A program made the position numbers and the translations under genes. From Bdellovibrio bacteriovorus (lineage in GTDB: Bacteria > Bdellovibrionota > Bdellovibrionia > Bdellovibrionales > Bdellovibrionaceae), in NCBI RefSeq assembly GCF_002208115.1, contig NZ_CP020946.1, forward strand, positions 992,001 through 1,056,000: a DNA stretch of 64,000 nucleotides, written 5' to 3'. This document shows, piece after piece, positions 36,320 through 45,851 of this stretch. The stretch's first letter is position 1; every line of letters starts with the position of its first letter. The notes under the pieces were generated by a model that saw nothing but the letters and a program-made list of their open reading frames with translations, made no database searches and was not told the DNA's origin.

Positions 36320-37086
36320 TAGCCTTCGTCGATCATCATCATGCGCTCTTCGTTGCGCATCAGTTCAAACCACAGGTTGTCTTCGCCATCGACCTCTTTG
36401 CTGCGCACTTTGTATTCTTTCAATGTGCCCTGGACAGACTTGTTGAAATCATTGTCCTTGAAGTTCACGCGGATGGTGCCGGCATCATTGTAGGTTGCAG
36501 CCGGGGTGAATTTTAAGTTCACTTTCATCTTTGGATTATGCCGGGTCATGGTGGCCTGCCACTCAGAAACCGGCACGGCTTTTTTCTCCAGTGACGGGTC
36601 CATCACATAAGGAACCAGTTCAGAACCTTTTTTAACCAGCACCACCGGGGCCACATGGTATTTCCAGTCCACGGTCATGCCGTTTTTGGTGGGATTCGGG
36701 CGGCGCAGGCGCGGTGATTCGTCTTCGTTCACGGATGCAAAGACCTTCAGCGGGGTGATACCTTTTAGCAGCATCAGGCGCGACATTTCATGGGCGCGCT
36801 CTTCGCAGCCCGCGATGGAAAACTCAAAAGGAATGTCGCCGTTGGACTTCAGTTCACTGAAAAGCTTTTGCGCATCGGCTTCGCTCATCACCGTGGCTTT
36901 ATCTCCCTGAAGGGTGGCGGTGGCCACTTTGGCTTCGGTCGGCTTTTCGGTTTTGCACGGCACGTTTTCGCGGTTGTTCAGATAGCGAAGGGTGCTGTCT
37001 AAATTTGCGGCAAAGGACGACAGATCATCGGCGGCAAAGCCCGCCTGACAGAACAGCAAAAGAAGTGGCAAAATGATCTTACCCAT
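36316..37086 (-). CDS. secreted protein-glutaminase-like (deamidase) enzyme
   Basis: This 256-aa product has a signal peptide (cleavage near residues 18-20). The mature part has a Cys-His-Asp arrangement: C94 in IAGCEERAHEM, H144 in WKYHVAPVVLV and D163 in PYVMDPSL. This order and spacing match the protein-glutaminase / glutamine-deamidase family (PF18626), secreted enzymes that convert protein glutamines to glutamate. An intact triad suggests activity. In a predator it could modify prey or own envelope proteins, which is inference. It is alone on its strand, with divergent promoters shared with prpF. A papain-like protease is the alternative reading. Confidence 0.7.
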   Translation of the reverse strand: MGKIILPLLLLFCQAGFAADDLSSFAANLDSTLRYLNNRENVPCKTEKPTEAKVATATLQGDKATVMSEADAQKLFSELKSNGDIPFEFSIAGCEERAHEMSRLMLLKGITPLKVFASVNEDESPRLRRPNPTKNGMTVDWKYHVAPVVLVKKGSELVPYVMDPSLEKKAVPVSEWQATMTRHNPKMKVNLKFTPAATYNDAGTIRVNFKDNDFNKSVQGTLKEYKVRSKEVDGEDNLWFELMRNEERMMMIDEGY

Positions 37087-37177
37087 GGGAATCTTTTCGG
37101 CAGGACACCCTTCAGGCATAAGTCATTTCACTGGATGATGGTCGGGGTTTTCAGGGGTATTTCCCAGGAGCAAATGA

Positions 37178-38275
37178 ATGGCACAGCGATCTTTCCCGGC
37201 AGTATACATGCGAGGCGGCACCAGCCGCGTGGTGGTGTTCAAAAAAGACGATCTGCCTTCGGATCCGGCGCTTTGGAATGAGATTTTTCTGTCTTGCATG
37301 GGAAGCCCTGATTCACACGGTCGTCAGTTGGACGGCATGGGCGGCGGGATCTCTTCCCTTTCCAAAGTGTGTGTGCTGTCGCCTTCTTTGCGCGGAGATG
37401 CTGATGTGGATTACACCTTTGCCCAGGTGTCGGTGAACGAAGCCAAAGTGGATTACAAAGGCAACTGCGGCAACGTCAGTTCTGCAGTGGGGCCTTTTGC
37501 GGTGATGGCGGGATGGGTGAAGCCTGCGGGCAAAGAAGCCTGCGTGCGTATCTTTAATACCAACACCGCCAAAGTCATTCATGCTTACTTCCCGGTGGAA
37601 AATGGCGAGCCCGTTTTCACCGGTGACTTTGCCATCCCCGGAGTCAGTGGCACCGCCGCGCCGGTAAGGCTTGAGTTCCAGCAACCCGGTGGGGCGGTGA
37701 CTGGAAAGCTTCTGCCCACCGGACAAGTTTGCGATACACTGAAAATCTCTGAGTCTGAATCCGTGGAAGTTTCTTTGGTGGATGCGGCGAACCCCTGTGT
37801 ATTTGTGCGCGCTCAGGATGTGGGGTTGACGGGGGCAGAGACTCCGGCCCAGCTTGAAAGTTCTGGGGACCTGTTGAAAAAACTGGATCTGATTCGTCGA
37901 ATGGGTTCAGTGAAGATGGGGATTGCGCCCGATCTTGAAACGGCCAAAAACTCGATCGCTATTCCATACATCGCTTTGGTCAGCGCACCGTCATCAGATG
38001 AAATGAATTTTTCGATGCGGGTGATTGCCAGCGGGCAGCCCCACAAGGCTTTGCCTTTGACTGTGTCTTTGTGTGCCGCCGTGGCCGCGAAGATTCCCGG
38101 AACTGTGGTTCATGAACTCGCGCAAAGAGTGACAGATGAAGTCCAGATCGGAATGCCCTCGGGTGTTCTGACGTTAAGTGCGGAAGTCACCACGGAAATG
38201 GGCCAGTGGACTGCCGTCAGCGGCAGTTTCTTCAGGACGGCAAGGCTGCTGTTTGCGGGCCGTATCTTCGGCTGA
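37178..38275 (+). CDS. prpF: PrpF-family isomerase (2-methylaconitate / 4-oxalomesaconate type)
   Basis: This 365-aa protein has the diaminopimelate-epimerase-like fold of PrpF: YMRGGTSRVVVFKKDD near the N-terminus, GSPDSHGRQLDGMGGGISSLSKV, and the NCGNVSSAVGPFAV segment with the active-site Cys. PrpF isomerises trans-aconitate-type substrates in the methylcitrate route, while sister enzymes act on 4-oxalomesaconate. Neither prpB, prpC nor acnD lies nearby, so the exact substrate is open. The ATG has CAGGAG 7 bp upstream. Confidence 0.82.
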   Translation: MAQRSFPAVYMRGGTSRVVVFKKDDLPSDPALWNEIFLSCMGSPDSHGRQLDGMGGGISSLSKVCVLSPSLRGDADVDYTFAQVSVNEAKVDYKGNCGNVSSAVGPFAVMAGWVKPAGKEACVRIFNTNTAKVIHAYFPVENGEPVFTGDFAIPGVSGTAAPVRLEFQQPGGAVTGKLLPTGQVCDTLKISESESVEVSLVDAANPCVFVRAQDVGLTGAETPAQLESSGDLLKKLDLIRRMGSVKMGIAPDLETAKNSIAIPYIALVSAPSSDEMNFSMRVIASGQPHKALPLTVSLCAAVAAKIPGTVVHELAQRVTDEVQIGMPSGVLTLSAEVTTEMGQWTAVSGSFFRTARLLFAGRIFG

Positions 38276-38404
38276 AAACCGTCCCGATGTAAAAACCTTG
38301 AACAGTTGAATGTCTTCTGGACGATTTCACAAGGGTGCTAAAGTGGCATAGCGGTTGCTTTAAGGGCTTCGGGCGATTTTGCCCGTTGGCTTTTGAGGTT
38401 CTTT

Positions 38405-39958
38405 GTGAGCAAGACACGATTTTTATCCCTTTTGATTTCGCTGATGCTGGTGGGGCCTGCGTCCCAGGCGGCACTGACCTGTGAATCTGTCTTTGCACCC
38501 AGTGTCTGGAAAGAAAGTGGCGGCAAGCCCTTTCCGCAGGATCCTGCAACTTTAAAAAGAATCCAGCACGAACAGCAGGAAAGTCTGAAGGTGTCCAAAT
38601 TCCTGATGCAGGAAATGACTCGTCAGTCGACAGCGCTAAAAAATGCAAATAAAGGCAAAACGATAGAGCTGGATGTGCTGTGTCTGGGCGCCGGGCCACA
38701 GTGTGCGGCGGCGTCTTTGGTGCTGGGAAAAACCAACCTGAAGTCTTTGGTGGTTGAAAAGACCGATCTGGTGGCCAAGACTTTTGCGGAAAAAGATTTC
38801 TATATCAACAGCATTGAAGCTCAACGTCTGTCCATGCATGACTTCCCGGGTGGCGTGGGCAGTTTGTCCCATCTGACTTCGCAGATGTATGCGCATTCGA
38901 CGCAACTTGCGACCCATATTCAAAGCCAGCAGTATGTTTCCAAAGTTCCCGTGATGCTTGAAACCACCGTGGTTGCCGTGAACAAGGTTGTGGTTGATGG
39001 CAGACTGCAGATTGAGGTGGTGACCGACCAGGGGATCACCCTGCGTGCCAAGAACGTGATTCTGGGAACGGGTCTTGGTGAAGTCGGAACCAAAGTCAAA
39101 GATGCCTCTTATCAGTCAGCCTTTGCAGAATATCAAAAGCTTCATCAAGCCGAGCCCGCTGTCCTGCGTCCGATCATGAGCACTGATGCCTTCCTGGTGT
39201 CCTTGCGTGAAAGTCGCCTGCAAAAACTCGGCGTGCACATGCCGCGCGATTTGATCATTATCGGAAACGGAGATGGCTCACGCATCGCGATTGAAGGCCT
39301 TTTGAATCCTCATGTTAAAACTCAAGAAGAATTCAAGATTCAGTGGATCGGCAATACCTTCCGCACCGCTGAAGAGTACATCCAAAGTCAGAACGGCTGG
39401 GATCGCTACGTTGATATGATCGTGCCGCAATACCACAAGAATCGTGTTACTGGTTTGCCTGGCCATGTGGAGAAGGTCGAGCGTCTGAATAACGGCCGTT
39501 ATCTTGTGACGGTGCGGGATGCGAAGAACAACATCGTCAGTCAGGCTGAAGGCGACATGATTGTTGATTCCACCGGCTATACCAATCTGAATGGTCAATT
39601 GCTTTCGAATGTGGCGAAAAGTCCTGAAATGATTGATGTGATGGGTCCGTTGAAAGAATTGAATTTAGCTGAGACCGTTTTGGCTCGGCAGTATGCCGAT
39701 GCAGGCGGGGAAAAATTGCCGATTTATGCTGTGGGCTCGGCTGCCGGCAATCTGGCTAAAGACACTGAATTGGCGGGTTCTCCGAATAAGAATCCGGTGG
39801 CCATTTTCAACACAGTGGCCAGGACCTCGCAGTTCATCTCGCAACTGATTGGCGCGAAGCCTTTGGAAAGCCAGCGGGGAGTTCGCTCCGAACGTCCTGG
39901 CACCAGGTCTTCTCAAGAGATTATCAAAGATCTTCAGGCACGTCGCGGGGCTCATTAG
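38405..39958 (+). CDS. exported flavoprotein-like oxidoreductase
   Basis: This 517-aa protein begins at a GTG with GAGG 6 bp upstream. It has a Sec-type signal peptide cleaved after SQA (about residue 24) without a twin-arginine motif. A first dinucleotide-binding fold reads DVLCLGAGPQCAAASLVLGK with VVEKTD after the second strand. A second lies at DLIIIGNGDGSRIAIEGLL. It closes with an STGYTN motif and AVGSAAGN. Two Rossmann motifs resemble flavin monooxygenase / lysine-ornithine hydroxylase-type enzymes. The substrate is unknown. Export of an FAD-type fold by Sec is unusual. Confidence 0.7.
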   Translation: MSKTRFLSLLISLMLVGPASQAALTCESVFAPSVWKESGGKPFPQDPATLKRIQHEQQESLKVSKFLMQEMTRQSTALKNANKGKTIELDVLCLGAGPQCAAASLVLGKTNLKSLVVEKTDLVAKTFAEKDFYINSIEAQRLSMHDFPGGVGSLSHLTSQMYAHSTQLATHIQSQQYVSKVPVMLETTVVAVNKVVVDGRLQIEVVTDQGITLRAKNVILGTGLGEVGTKVKDASYQSAFAEYQKLHQAEPAVLRPIMSTDAFLVSLRESRLQKLGVHMPRDLIIIGNGDGSRIAIEGLLNPHVKTQEEFKIQWIGNTFRTAEEYIQSQNGWDRYVDMIVPQYHKNRVTGLPGHVEKVERLNNGRYLVTVRDAKNNIVSQAEGDMIVDSTGYTNLNGQLLSNVAKSPEMIDVMGPLKELNLAETVLARQYADAGGEKLPIYAVGSAAGNLAKDTELAGSPNKNPVAIFNTVARTSQFISQLIGAKPLESQRGVRSERPGTRSSQEIIKDLQARRGAH

Positions 39959-40021
39959 GCCCCCAGCGTCAGCATTCAATGAATTTGCGCGCTCCAGGGA
40001 CCATGGTTAGAATTTTTAGCA

Positions 40022-41737
40022 ATGATGTTTCTTCTGGTGTTTCTATCATTGATGCTGACGTTCTCGGTTTGTACGGTCTTAAGCTGTTATCTGTGGCCCT
40101 ATCGTCGGCAGTTGTTGCACCGGATGATCCTGAGCATCCAGGTGACTTATGCCGTCTGGTCCTTTTCCATCATCACCGTTCTGGTCATTGATGACATGGC
40201 CATTAAAATCTTCATGACTCATCTGCGGCAGTTGGTTTTGCCCCCGCTGTGCGTGACGTGGGTTCTGGTGGGAGCTGCCATCTTCCTTCCGGACCTGTGG
40301 GAAAAGATAAGACGCTGGCAGTGGATTCTGTATGTGCTTCCTGCAGTTGTGATCGGAGCCAACGCCATGTCGTTAATGGGCTTTCCATTTGCGAAGGAAT
40401 GGATCTTCTTTAACTTCCGTCTGGTAGAAGGCTTTGAAGGTCTTCCCATTTTTGAAAGAAGTGCTTTGCAAAAAGCCAATCTGCTGTATTCGTTCTTTTG
40501 GATTCTTGTTCTGTACCTGATCTATTTCTGGGTGATGGCCACCAAAAAGGGCCCGCGCCGCCGGCATGCGATTTATATGTTCCTGGCCAGCGTGATTCCG
40601 GTCGGAGCCGAAATTTTGGGACAGACCGTATTCAAGCTTCAGCCCCAGTTTACCCAGTTGACCGTCGCCGGGATCTGGCCCTCGATGCTGGCATTGAATT
40701 ATGCGGCCGTTCGTGGGGATCTTCTGGAAATCAGCACTTTGGCGCAAAGAAGTGTGTTTGATCACTTGCCCAGTCCGGTGATTGTTTTGAACACTCACGG
40801 GGAATTCTGGGACTGCAATCAGGCCGCGAAAAAGTTGCTGGAGCTGGGGCCGAAGGATTTCGGCCAAAGAGCCTCACAGATCCCCGTCATTCGTGAGATT
40901 ATGAATGGGGACGAGTCCATTGCCTACGCCAGCCGTACCTTCAGAATTGTCGAACACACGGTCCATATGACCAAGGGACCTGAAACTGCCAAGATTTATG
41001 TGCTGATGGACGTGACAGACCTTGAGGAAAGCAACCGCACCCTGCGCGAGCTGAACGCCCAGATTCTGCAAATGACCCGTTTCAGCCGCAAGGTACAGAC
41101 GGTGTTGTCTCATGATCTGACGGGTTCCCTTTCCGGAGTGCAGATGCTGCTGACCGGAGTGATCAATCAGATGAAGCAAAACGAAGATCAAACCCCAGTG
41201 GATTCTTTGCAAAAGGTTCGTGATGCGAACAAGTCTTCGATGAATCTGTTGCGTGACGTGCTGGCCTGGAGTCACGAGGATGAAAGTCAGCGCAGCATCG
41301 ACTTCCAGGGGCGGGTGAATGCCGCTATTGAACAGTTGTCACCGCAACTGCTGCAAAAGAATATTCAACTGCACAAAGAAATGCCCGAGCAGGAGATTCA
41401 ACTTTTGGGGTCGGGTAAAGTGCTGGAGGCGGTTGTTCGCAATATCCTTTCAAATGCGATTCGCTTCAGTCCGCGTGAAGGTGTCGTGCGTGTGACCGGC
41501 AGAATGCTTGAGCGCCATGTTGAATTGAACATTCAGGATTATGGCCTCGGAATGTCGCAGGAGTTGATCGATGAAGTGTTCAGTTCAAGGGCGGCATTCG
41601 CAGCCACCAGTGGTGGTTTTGGTATCGGTTTGCACTTCACGAAGGACTTTATCACCCAAATGGGTGGTGTGCTCATCATAGAATCTGCAGAGGGAGAAGG
41701 GACTCTGGTCCGTGTACAATTGCCGTTATTTGGTTGA
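40022..41737 (+). CDS. 7TM-PAS sensor histidine kinase
   Basis: This 571-aa protein has seven N-terminal helices (about 1-230) like the histidine-kinase N-terminal 7TM family. A PAS domain (about 245-335) follows, then an HisKA-like dimerisation segment with VLSHDLTGSL (H364) and HATPase_c with RNILSNAIRFS, QDYGLGMSQEL and GGFGIGLHFTKDFI. The dimerisation region is slightly divergent from E-x-R-x-P HisKA. It is followed after 34 bp by a NarL-type regulator, so the two form a two-component pair. The N-terminal bundle may bind a membrane or soluble ligand. Confidence 0.88.
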   Translation: MMFLLVFLSLMLTFSVCTVLSCYLWPYRRQLLHRMILSIQVTYAVWSFSIITVLVIDDMAIKIFMTHLRQLVLPPLCVTWVLVGAAIFLPDLWEKIRRWQWILYVLPAVVIGANAMSLMGFPFAKEWIFFNFRLVEGFEGLPIFERSALQKANLLYSFFWILVLYLIYFWVMATKKGPRRRHAIYMFLASVIPVGAEILGQTVFKLQPQFTQLTVAGIWPSMLALNYAAVRGDLLEISTLAQRSVFDHLPSPVIVLNTHGEFWDCNQAAKKLLELGPKDFGQRASQIPVIREIMNGDESIAYASRTFRIVEHTVHMTKGPETAKIYVLMDVTDLEESNRTLRELNAQILQMTRFSRKVQTVLSHDLTGSLSGVQMLLTGVINQMKQNEDQTPVDSLQKVRDANKSSMNLLRDVLAWSHEDESQRSIDFQGRVNAAIEQLSPQLLQKNIQLHKEMPEQEIQLLGSGKVLEAVVRNILSNAIRFSPREGVVRVTGRMLERHVELNIQDYGLGMSQELIDEVFSSRAAFAATSGGFGIGLHFTKDFITQMGGVLIIESAEGEGTLVRVQLPLFG

Positions 41738-41771
41738 CCTGATACACTGGTCAGAGAATAGTTGGGAAAGC

Positions 41772-42413
41772 ATGAGCACACTAGAGAACACACTTCAGAA
41801 TTCTGTATCGTTTTTTATTGTAGATGACCATCCGGTGACCCGTCATGGGTTGCGTGTGGCGCTGACTTCATTGTCACCAAAGATTCAGTGTGTGGGTGAA
41901 GCGTCCACTGTACCTGCGGCCCTGCAAAATCTTAAGAGTCTTGATGTGAACTATGTTGTGTTGGATCACATGTTGCCAGGCCAGTCCGGCATGGAGCTTA
42001 TTACCATGGCGGCTTCCGCGCGTCCGGATCTGAAATTTATGCTGGTCACTCAGTGTGAAGATGCGGAAACACTGGCACAGTATCAGCGCATGGGTGTGAA
42101 GGTGCTCCTGTCCAAAATCTCTGCCATGGATGTTCTCGAAGATGCGGTGAAATGTCTGATTGAAGACAAAAACTATCTTTGCCCTGCTTTTGAAAAAATC
42201 ATGGAAGAACCGCGCCTGACGAATGTGCTGACACCGCGGGAACTGGAAGTCGTGCGCATGATCGCTCAAGGCAAGACCAACAAAGAAGTGGCCGCATGTC
42301 TGGAGTGTTCAGAGCACACCATCAAAACTCACAAAACCAATGTGATGCGAAAGCTGAATCTTTCCAACGCTGTTGAAATCAGCGTCTGGGCCCTGAAGCG
42401 CAATCTGGCTTAA
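41772..42413 (+). CDS. NarL/FixJ-type response regulator
   Basis: This 213-aa protein has a receiver domain (FFIVDDHPV with D18-D19, phospho-acceptor D65 in YVVLDHMLPG, K113-region LLSKIS) and a C-terminal LuxR helix-turn-helix (LTPRELEVVRMIAQGKTNKE, then SEHTIKTHKTNVMRKL). It should be the transcriptional output of the 7TM kinase immediately upstream. The ATG is chosen so the receiver starts at its usual place; the earlier frame overlaps the kinase end. Confidence 0.9.
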   Translation: MSTLENTLQNSVSFFIVDDHPVTRHGLRVALTSLSPKIQCVGEASTVPAALQNLKSLDVNYVVLDHMLPGQSGMELITMAASARPDLKFMLVTQCEDAETLAQYQRMGVKVLLSKISAMDVLEDAVKCLIEDKNYLCPAFEKIMEEPRLTNVLTPRELEVVRMIAQGKTNKEVAACLECSEHTIKTHKTNVMRKLNLSNAVEISVWALKRNLA

Positions 42414-42432
42414 AGGCCCTTCCGTTTTTTTA

Positions 42433-42966
42433 TTAAACCTGTTTTGCGAACTGCACATCCAAAGAGATGCTGACGTCGTCACCGACCAGCACGCCACCGG
42501 CCTCCAGGGCCGCGTTCCAGGTCAGACCGAAATCCTTGCGTTTGATTTTGGTCGTCGCAGAAATCCCGATTTTAATATTTCCATACGGGTCTTTCATTTC
42601 CGCCGTCGGACCTTCCACTGCCAGAACCACCTCTTTGGTAACTCCATGAATGGTCAAGTTTCCGGTGACCTTCAGATCGTCGCCATCTTTTTCCACTTTG
42701 GTGGATTTGAAGTTCAGGGTCGGATACTTTTCTACGTCAAAGAAGTCAGCACTCTTTAAGTGGGTGTCGCGCTGGGTTTCACGGGTGTTTATGCTGGAAG
42801 CATCGATCACCGCTTCAATGGAAGATTTGGTGATGTCAGATGAATCCAAAGAAAGGCTGCCGGACAGTTTTTCAAAGCCGCCGTGAACTTTGGCAATCAT
42901 CATGTGTTTGATGGTGAAGTTGGCGCTGGAGTGCATGGGGTCGATGTTCCATTTAGTGGTTGTCAT
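42433..42966 (-). CDS. YceI-family lipocalin-like protein, cytoplasmic
   Basis: This 177-aa protein has the YceI signatures: KWNIDPMHSSANFTIKHMMI, SSINTRETQRDTHLKSADFFDVEKYPT (within the 60s-80s), TGNLTIHGVTKEV and KDFGLTWNAALEAGG. The family forms an elongated beta-barrel binding polyisoprenoid or amide-type ligands. It has no signal peptide, so it probably stays in the cytoplasm, unlike many homologues. The ATG is set by a strong AAGGAGGAAC. No isoprenoid gene is adjacent. Confidence 0.88.
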   Translation of the reverse strand: MTTTKWNIDPMHSSANFTIKHMMIAKVHGGFEKLSGSLSLDSSDITKSSIEAVIDASSINTRETQRDTHLKSADFFDVEKYPTLNFKSTKVEKDGDDLKVTGNLTIHGVTKEVVLAVEGPTAEMKDPYGNIKIGISATTKIKRKDFGLTWNAALEAGGVLVGDDVSISLDVQFAKQV

Positions 42967-43122
42967 GTGTTCCTCCTTCAAGGGGATGAGTGTTCGTTAT
43001 GGATTCATCCTGCCATGGGTGGGATTGTTGCGTAAGGAGACATATCTGCAATAGATTGTTGCAAATATGGAACTATCCTGAATCTTCGTTTCAAGATAAG
43101 ATGATCCGCATAAGGAGACTAT

Positions 43123-43395
43123 ATGAAAGTCGAAAACAAACTGAATGACAGATTCACCCTGCCAATTCCCGGAGCCGGGGAGGGTGTGCTTTTGTATCGT
43201 CGGGGCCGAAACAACGCTTTGGATCTTTATTCCACTGTGGTGCCGGAAGCGGCGCGAGGTCAGAATCTGGGAGACAAGCTGGTCAGGGCGGCGTTGGATT
43301 TCGCCAAACAGGAAGGGGTCAAAATCATCCCGACCTGCCCCTATGTGGCGCACTGGTTTAGCAAACATCCCGAAGAGTCCGGGATGTTGCTTTAA
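43123..43395 (+). CDS. small GNAT-like acetyltransferase (YjdJ/GtN-like)
   Basis: This 90-aa protein consists of the acetyl-CoA-binding part only: V-P-E-A-A-R-G-Q-N-L-G-D-K-L-V in the P-loop-like position, then the helix ALDFAKQEGVKIIPTCPYV and HWFSKHPE. It matches the compact Acetyltransf_CG family (PF14542), whose members acetylate small amines or unknown targets. The short length is normal for that family, not a truncation. It lies 2 bp from the end of the convergent hydrolase gene. Confidence 0.78.
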   Translation: MKVENKLNDRFTLPIPGAGEGVLLYRRGRNNALDLYSTVVPEAARGQNLGDKLVRAALDFAKQEGVKIIPTCPYVAHWFSKHPEESGMLL

Positions 43396-43397
43396 AG

Positions 43398-43889
43398 CTA
43401 CTGAGGGTAAATCTGGCGGCCGTGCTGAAGGCCGAACTCAAGAATCTGATCCGGTGAAATGCCCGGGTCATTGCGATGGATCCAATCCGGATAGTATTTC
43501 ACATAGTGAGTCCCGGCGAAGCTCATCGGCAGGGGCTTCATATTCAGGGCAATTCCCACCAGCTTGGAACAATACGTCTTTTGATTGTCCCAGATGAAAT
43601 TATAATCAAACGGCAATCCCATCTGCCCCAGCAAAGCCTGCTCATTGACCAGTTCATCCGGGATTTCCACACGGATATGACCGGCGGGCAGGTGGTGGGC
43701 GGGAACGCGGCGGCCCCCTTCACGGGTGTCAGCTTCGTACACGTAAGACTTGTATTCCAGGGTTACGTGGAACAACGGCTGAGGCACGCGGGGGTTGCTG
43801 TAAAAATGCAACACTGCCGCGAAACTTTGCGCAGAAAACAACAGGCCAAACAAGGATAACAGAAGGCTTTTTCTCATGAACCCATGCAT
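43398..43889 (-). CDS. secreted permuted papain-like hydrolase (YiiX/C92-like)
   Basis: This 163-aa product has a signal peptide (FSAQSFA-A). The mature domain has a His near the N-terminus (LFHVTLEY) and a Cys in YDYNF/DNQKTYCSKLVGIAL, the circularly permuted NlpC/P60 arrangement of YiiX-like enzymes. Such enzymes cleave amide bonds in peptidoglycan or lipids. The catalytic third residue is not certain. Two possible starts lie 12 bp apart (residue run MHGFMRKS); the upstream one has AGAGGA close by. It is convergent with the acetyltransferase gene. Confidence 0.65.
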   Translation of the reverse strand: MHGFMRKSLLLSLFGLLFSAQSFAAVLHFYSNPRVPQPLFHVTLEYKSYVYEADTREGGRRVPAHHLPAGHIRVEIPDELVNEQALLGQMGLPFDYNFIWDNQKTYCSKLVGIALNMKPLPMSFAGTHYVKYYPDWIHRNDPGISPDQILEFGLQHGRQIYPQ

Positions 43890-44037
43890 AGTCCTCTGGC
43901 TGCGGTTTGGCAAGGGCAGTGGGCTGGTTTTTACGAATTTCACTGGGTAAATTATGCAAGGGCCATTGCTTGCCTATAGGGCGGGCAAGGAGTAGGTTCA
44001 TGCTCATAACGACCCTTCCTTTACTTGAGGATTATTC

Positions 44038-45735
44038 GTGGAAACCGACAATAAATACGCGCGCCCTGTTTATATTCCATACTCTGGAACTGTCCTGCTT
44101 GAAATGTCTTTGCTAAACAAAGGAAGTGCCTTTTCTGACGAGGAACGCACGCATTTAAACCTGCACGGCCTGGTGCCTCAGACGATTGAAACCATCGAAG
44201 AGCAGGCCCAGCGTGTGTACTCCCAGTACCGTCTGCTGAAGTCCGACATCGACAAACACGTTTATCTGCGCAACCTGCAGGACACAAACGAAACGTTGTT
44301 CTATCATCTGTTGGTGAATCATCTGACCGAAATGATGCCGATCATTTACACGCCAGTGGTGGGTGAGGCCTGCGAACATTTTTCCGAGATCTATCGCGCC
44401 TCGCGCGGTCTGTTCATTTCCTATCCGAACAAGGACCGTATTGATGAAATGCTTCGCAACGTGACCAAACAAAAAGTCAAAGTCATCGTCGTGACCGATG
44501 GCGAACGCATTTTGGGCCTGGGGGACCAGGGCATTGGCGGCATGGGGATTCCTATCGGAAAGCTTTCGCTGTACACGGCTTGTGGCGGTATCAGTCCGGC
44601 GTACACATTGCCGGTGGTGCTGGATGTGGGCACCAACAACCAGGCGCTGATCAACGATCCGTTGTACATGGGTTGGCGTCAGCCGCGCATTACCGGTCAG
44701 GAATACGAAGACTTCGTCGACGCCTTTGTGCAGGCGGTGAAACGCCGCTGGCCGGATGTACTGTTGCAGTTTGAAGATTTCGCGCAGAAAAATGCGTCAC
44801 CGATTTTGAAGCGTTATCGTGATGAGATCTGCAGTTTCAATGACGACATTCAAGGCACCGCCGCCGTGACGGTGGGCTGTCTTATAGCGGCCAGTCGCGC
44901 CAACGGGGGACGTCTGCGCGATCAGCGGGTGGTCTTCCTGGGGGCCGGTTCTGCGGGCTGCGGTATTGCTGAACAAATTATTGCCGAAATGAAGCACGAA
45001 GGGCTTAGCGATGAACAGGCCCGTCAGCAGGTGTTTATGGTGGACCGTTTTGGTCTTTTGACCGACAAGATGCCAAACCTGCTCGAGTTCCAAAGTCCTT
45101 TGGTGCAAAAAGCCGAGACGCTGGCTTCCTGGGAAATCTCTAACGACGAGATTTCACTGCTGGACACTGTTCGCAACGCCAAGCCGACGATCCTGATCGG
45201 AGTGTCCGCGCAGCCGGGTCTGTTCACCGAAGAAATCATCCGCACCATGCATAGCCATTGTGAGCATCCCATTGTGATGCCGCTGTCGAATCCGACGTCG
45301 CGTGTGGAAGCCACACCCGCGGACATTCTGCGCTGGACAGACGGTAAAGCCTTGGTGGCAACGGGCAGTCCCTTTATGCCGGTGCATATCAATGACCAGA
45401 TTTACCCGATTGCTCAGTGTAATAACTCGTACATCTTCCCGGGGATCGGCTTGGGGGTTTTGGCTTGTGGAGCCCGCCGCGTGACGGACTCGATGTTGAT
45501 GGCCGCCAGCAGTGCTTTGGCCGATTGTTCTCCGCTAGCGCAAAATGGCAAAGGAGCCTTGCTGCCAGAGCTATCTCAGATCGAAAAAGTGTCGCGCACG
45601 ATTGCCTTTGCGGTGGCGAAAGCGGCACAGGCTGATGACGTGGCTTTGAAGGTCACTGATGAAGAGCTTTTGGCATTGATCGATAAAAACTACTGGTATC
45701 CGAAGTATCGCAGCTATAAGCATGCATCGTCTTAG
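44038..45735 (+). CDS. maeA: NAD-dependent malic enzyme (malate dehydrogenase, decarboxylating)
   Basis: This 565-aa protein is of the large, eukaryote-like malic enzyme type. It has the malic domain ([40 protein letters not shown]), the NAD domain ([13 protein letters not shown]), the metal and catalytic acids in QFEDF and [11 protein letters not shown], and the C-terminal [17 protein letters not shown]. It converts malate to pyruvate and CO2. The start is GTG with GAGG 7 bp upstream. Together with aspartase in this window it links amino acids and C4 acids to pyruvate. Confidence 0.93.
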   Translation: METDNKYARPVYIPYSGTVLLEMSLLNKGSAFSDEERTHLNLHGLVPQTIETIEEQAQRVYSQYRLLKSDIDKHVYLRNLQDTNETLFYHLLVNHLTEMMPIIYTPVVGEACEHFSEIYRASRGLFISYPNKDRIDEMLRNVTKQKVKVIVVTDGERILGLGDQGIGGMGIPIGKLSLYTACGGISPAYTLPVVLDVGTNNQALINDPLYMGWRQPRITGQEYEDFVDAFVQAVKRRWPDVLLQFEDFAQKNASPILKRYRDEICSFNDDIQGTAAVTVGCLIAASRANGGRLRDQRVVFLGAGSAGCGIAEQIIAEMKHEGLSDEQARQQVFMVDRFGLLTDKMPNLLEFQSPLVQKAETLASWEISNDEISLLDTVRNAKPTILIGVSAQPGLFTEEIIRTMHSHCEHPIVMPLSNPTSRVEATPADILRWTDGKALVATGSPFMPVHINDQIYPIAQCNNSYIFPGIGLGVLACGARRVTDSMLMAASSALADCSPLAQNGKGALLPELSQIEKVSRTIAFAVAKAAQADDVALKVTDEELLALIDKNYWYPKYRSYKHASS

Positions 45736-45838
45736 TGTTTCTGGATTGTAATAGTCTTGACTGAGGCTTAGCTTGAACTTGCAAACGGGGGCTGCTATTT
45801 CGTGACTGCAACTAAATCACAGTCAATTGACATACTTC

Positions 45839-45851
45839 GGAGCCGGCCATT
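45839..45851 (+). promoter_or_regulatory. ribosome site leading to an apparent ATT start codon
   Basis: GGAG at 45839-45842 sits 6 bases before an in-frame ATT at 45849. No ATG, GTG, TTG or CTG in that frame lies between the preceding stop (45828-45830) and ATT, and translation from ATT gives a full signal peptide. The first normal start codon, a GTG 57 bases on, has no ribosome site and would cut off the signal. Confidence 0.55.
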
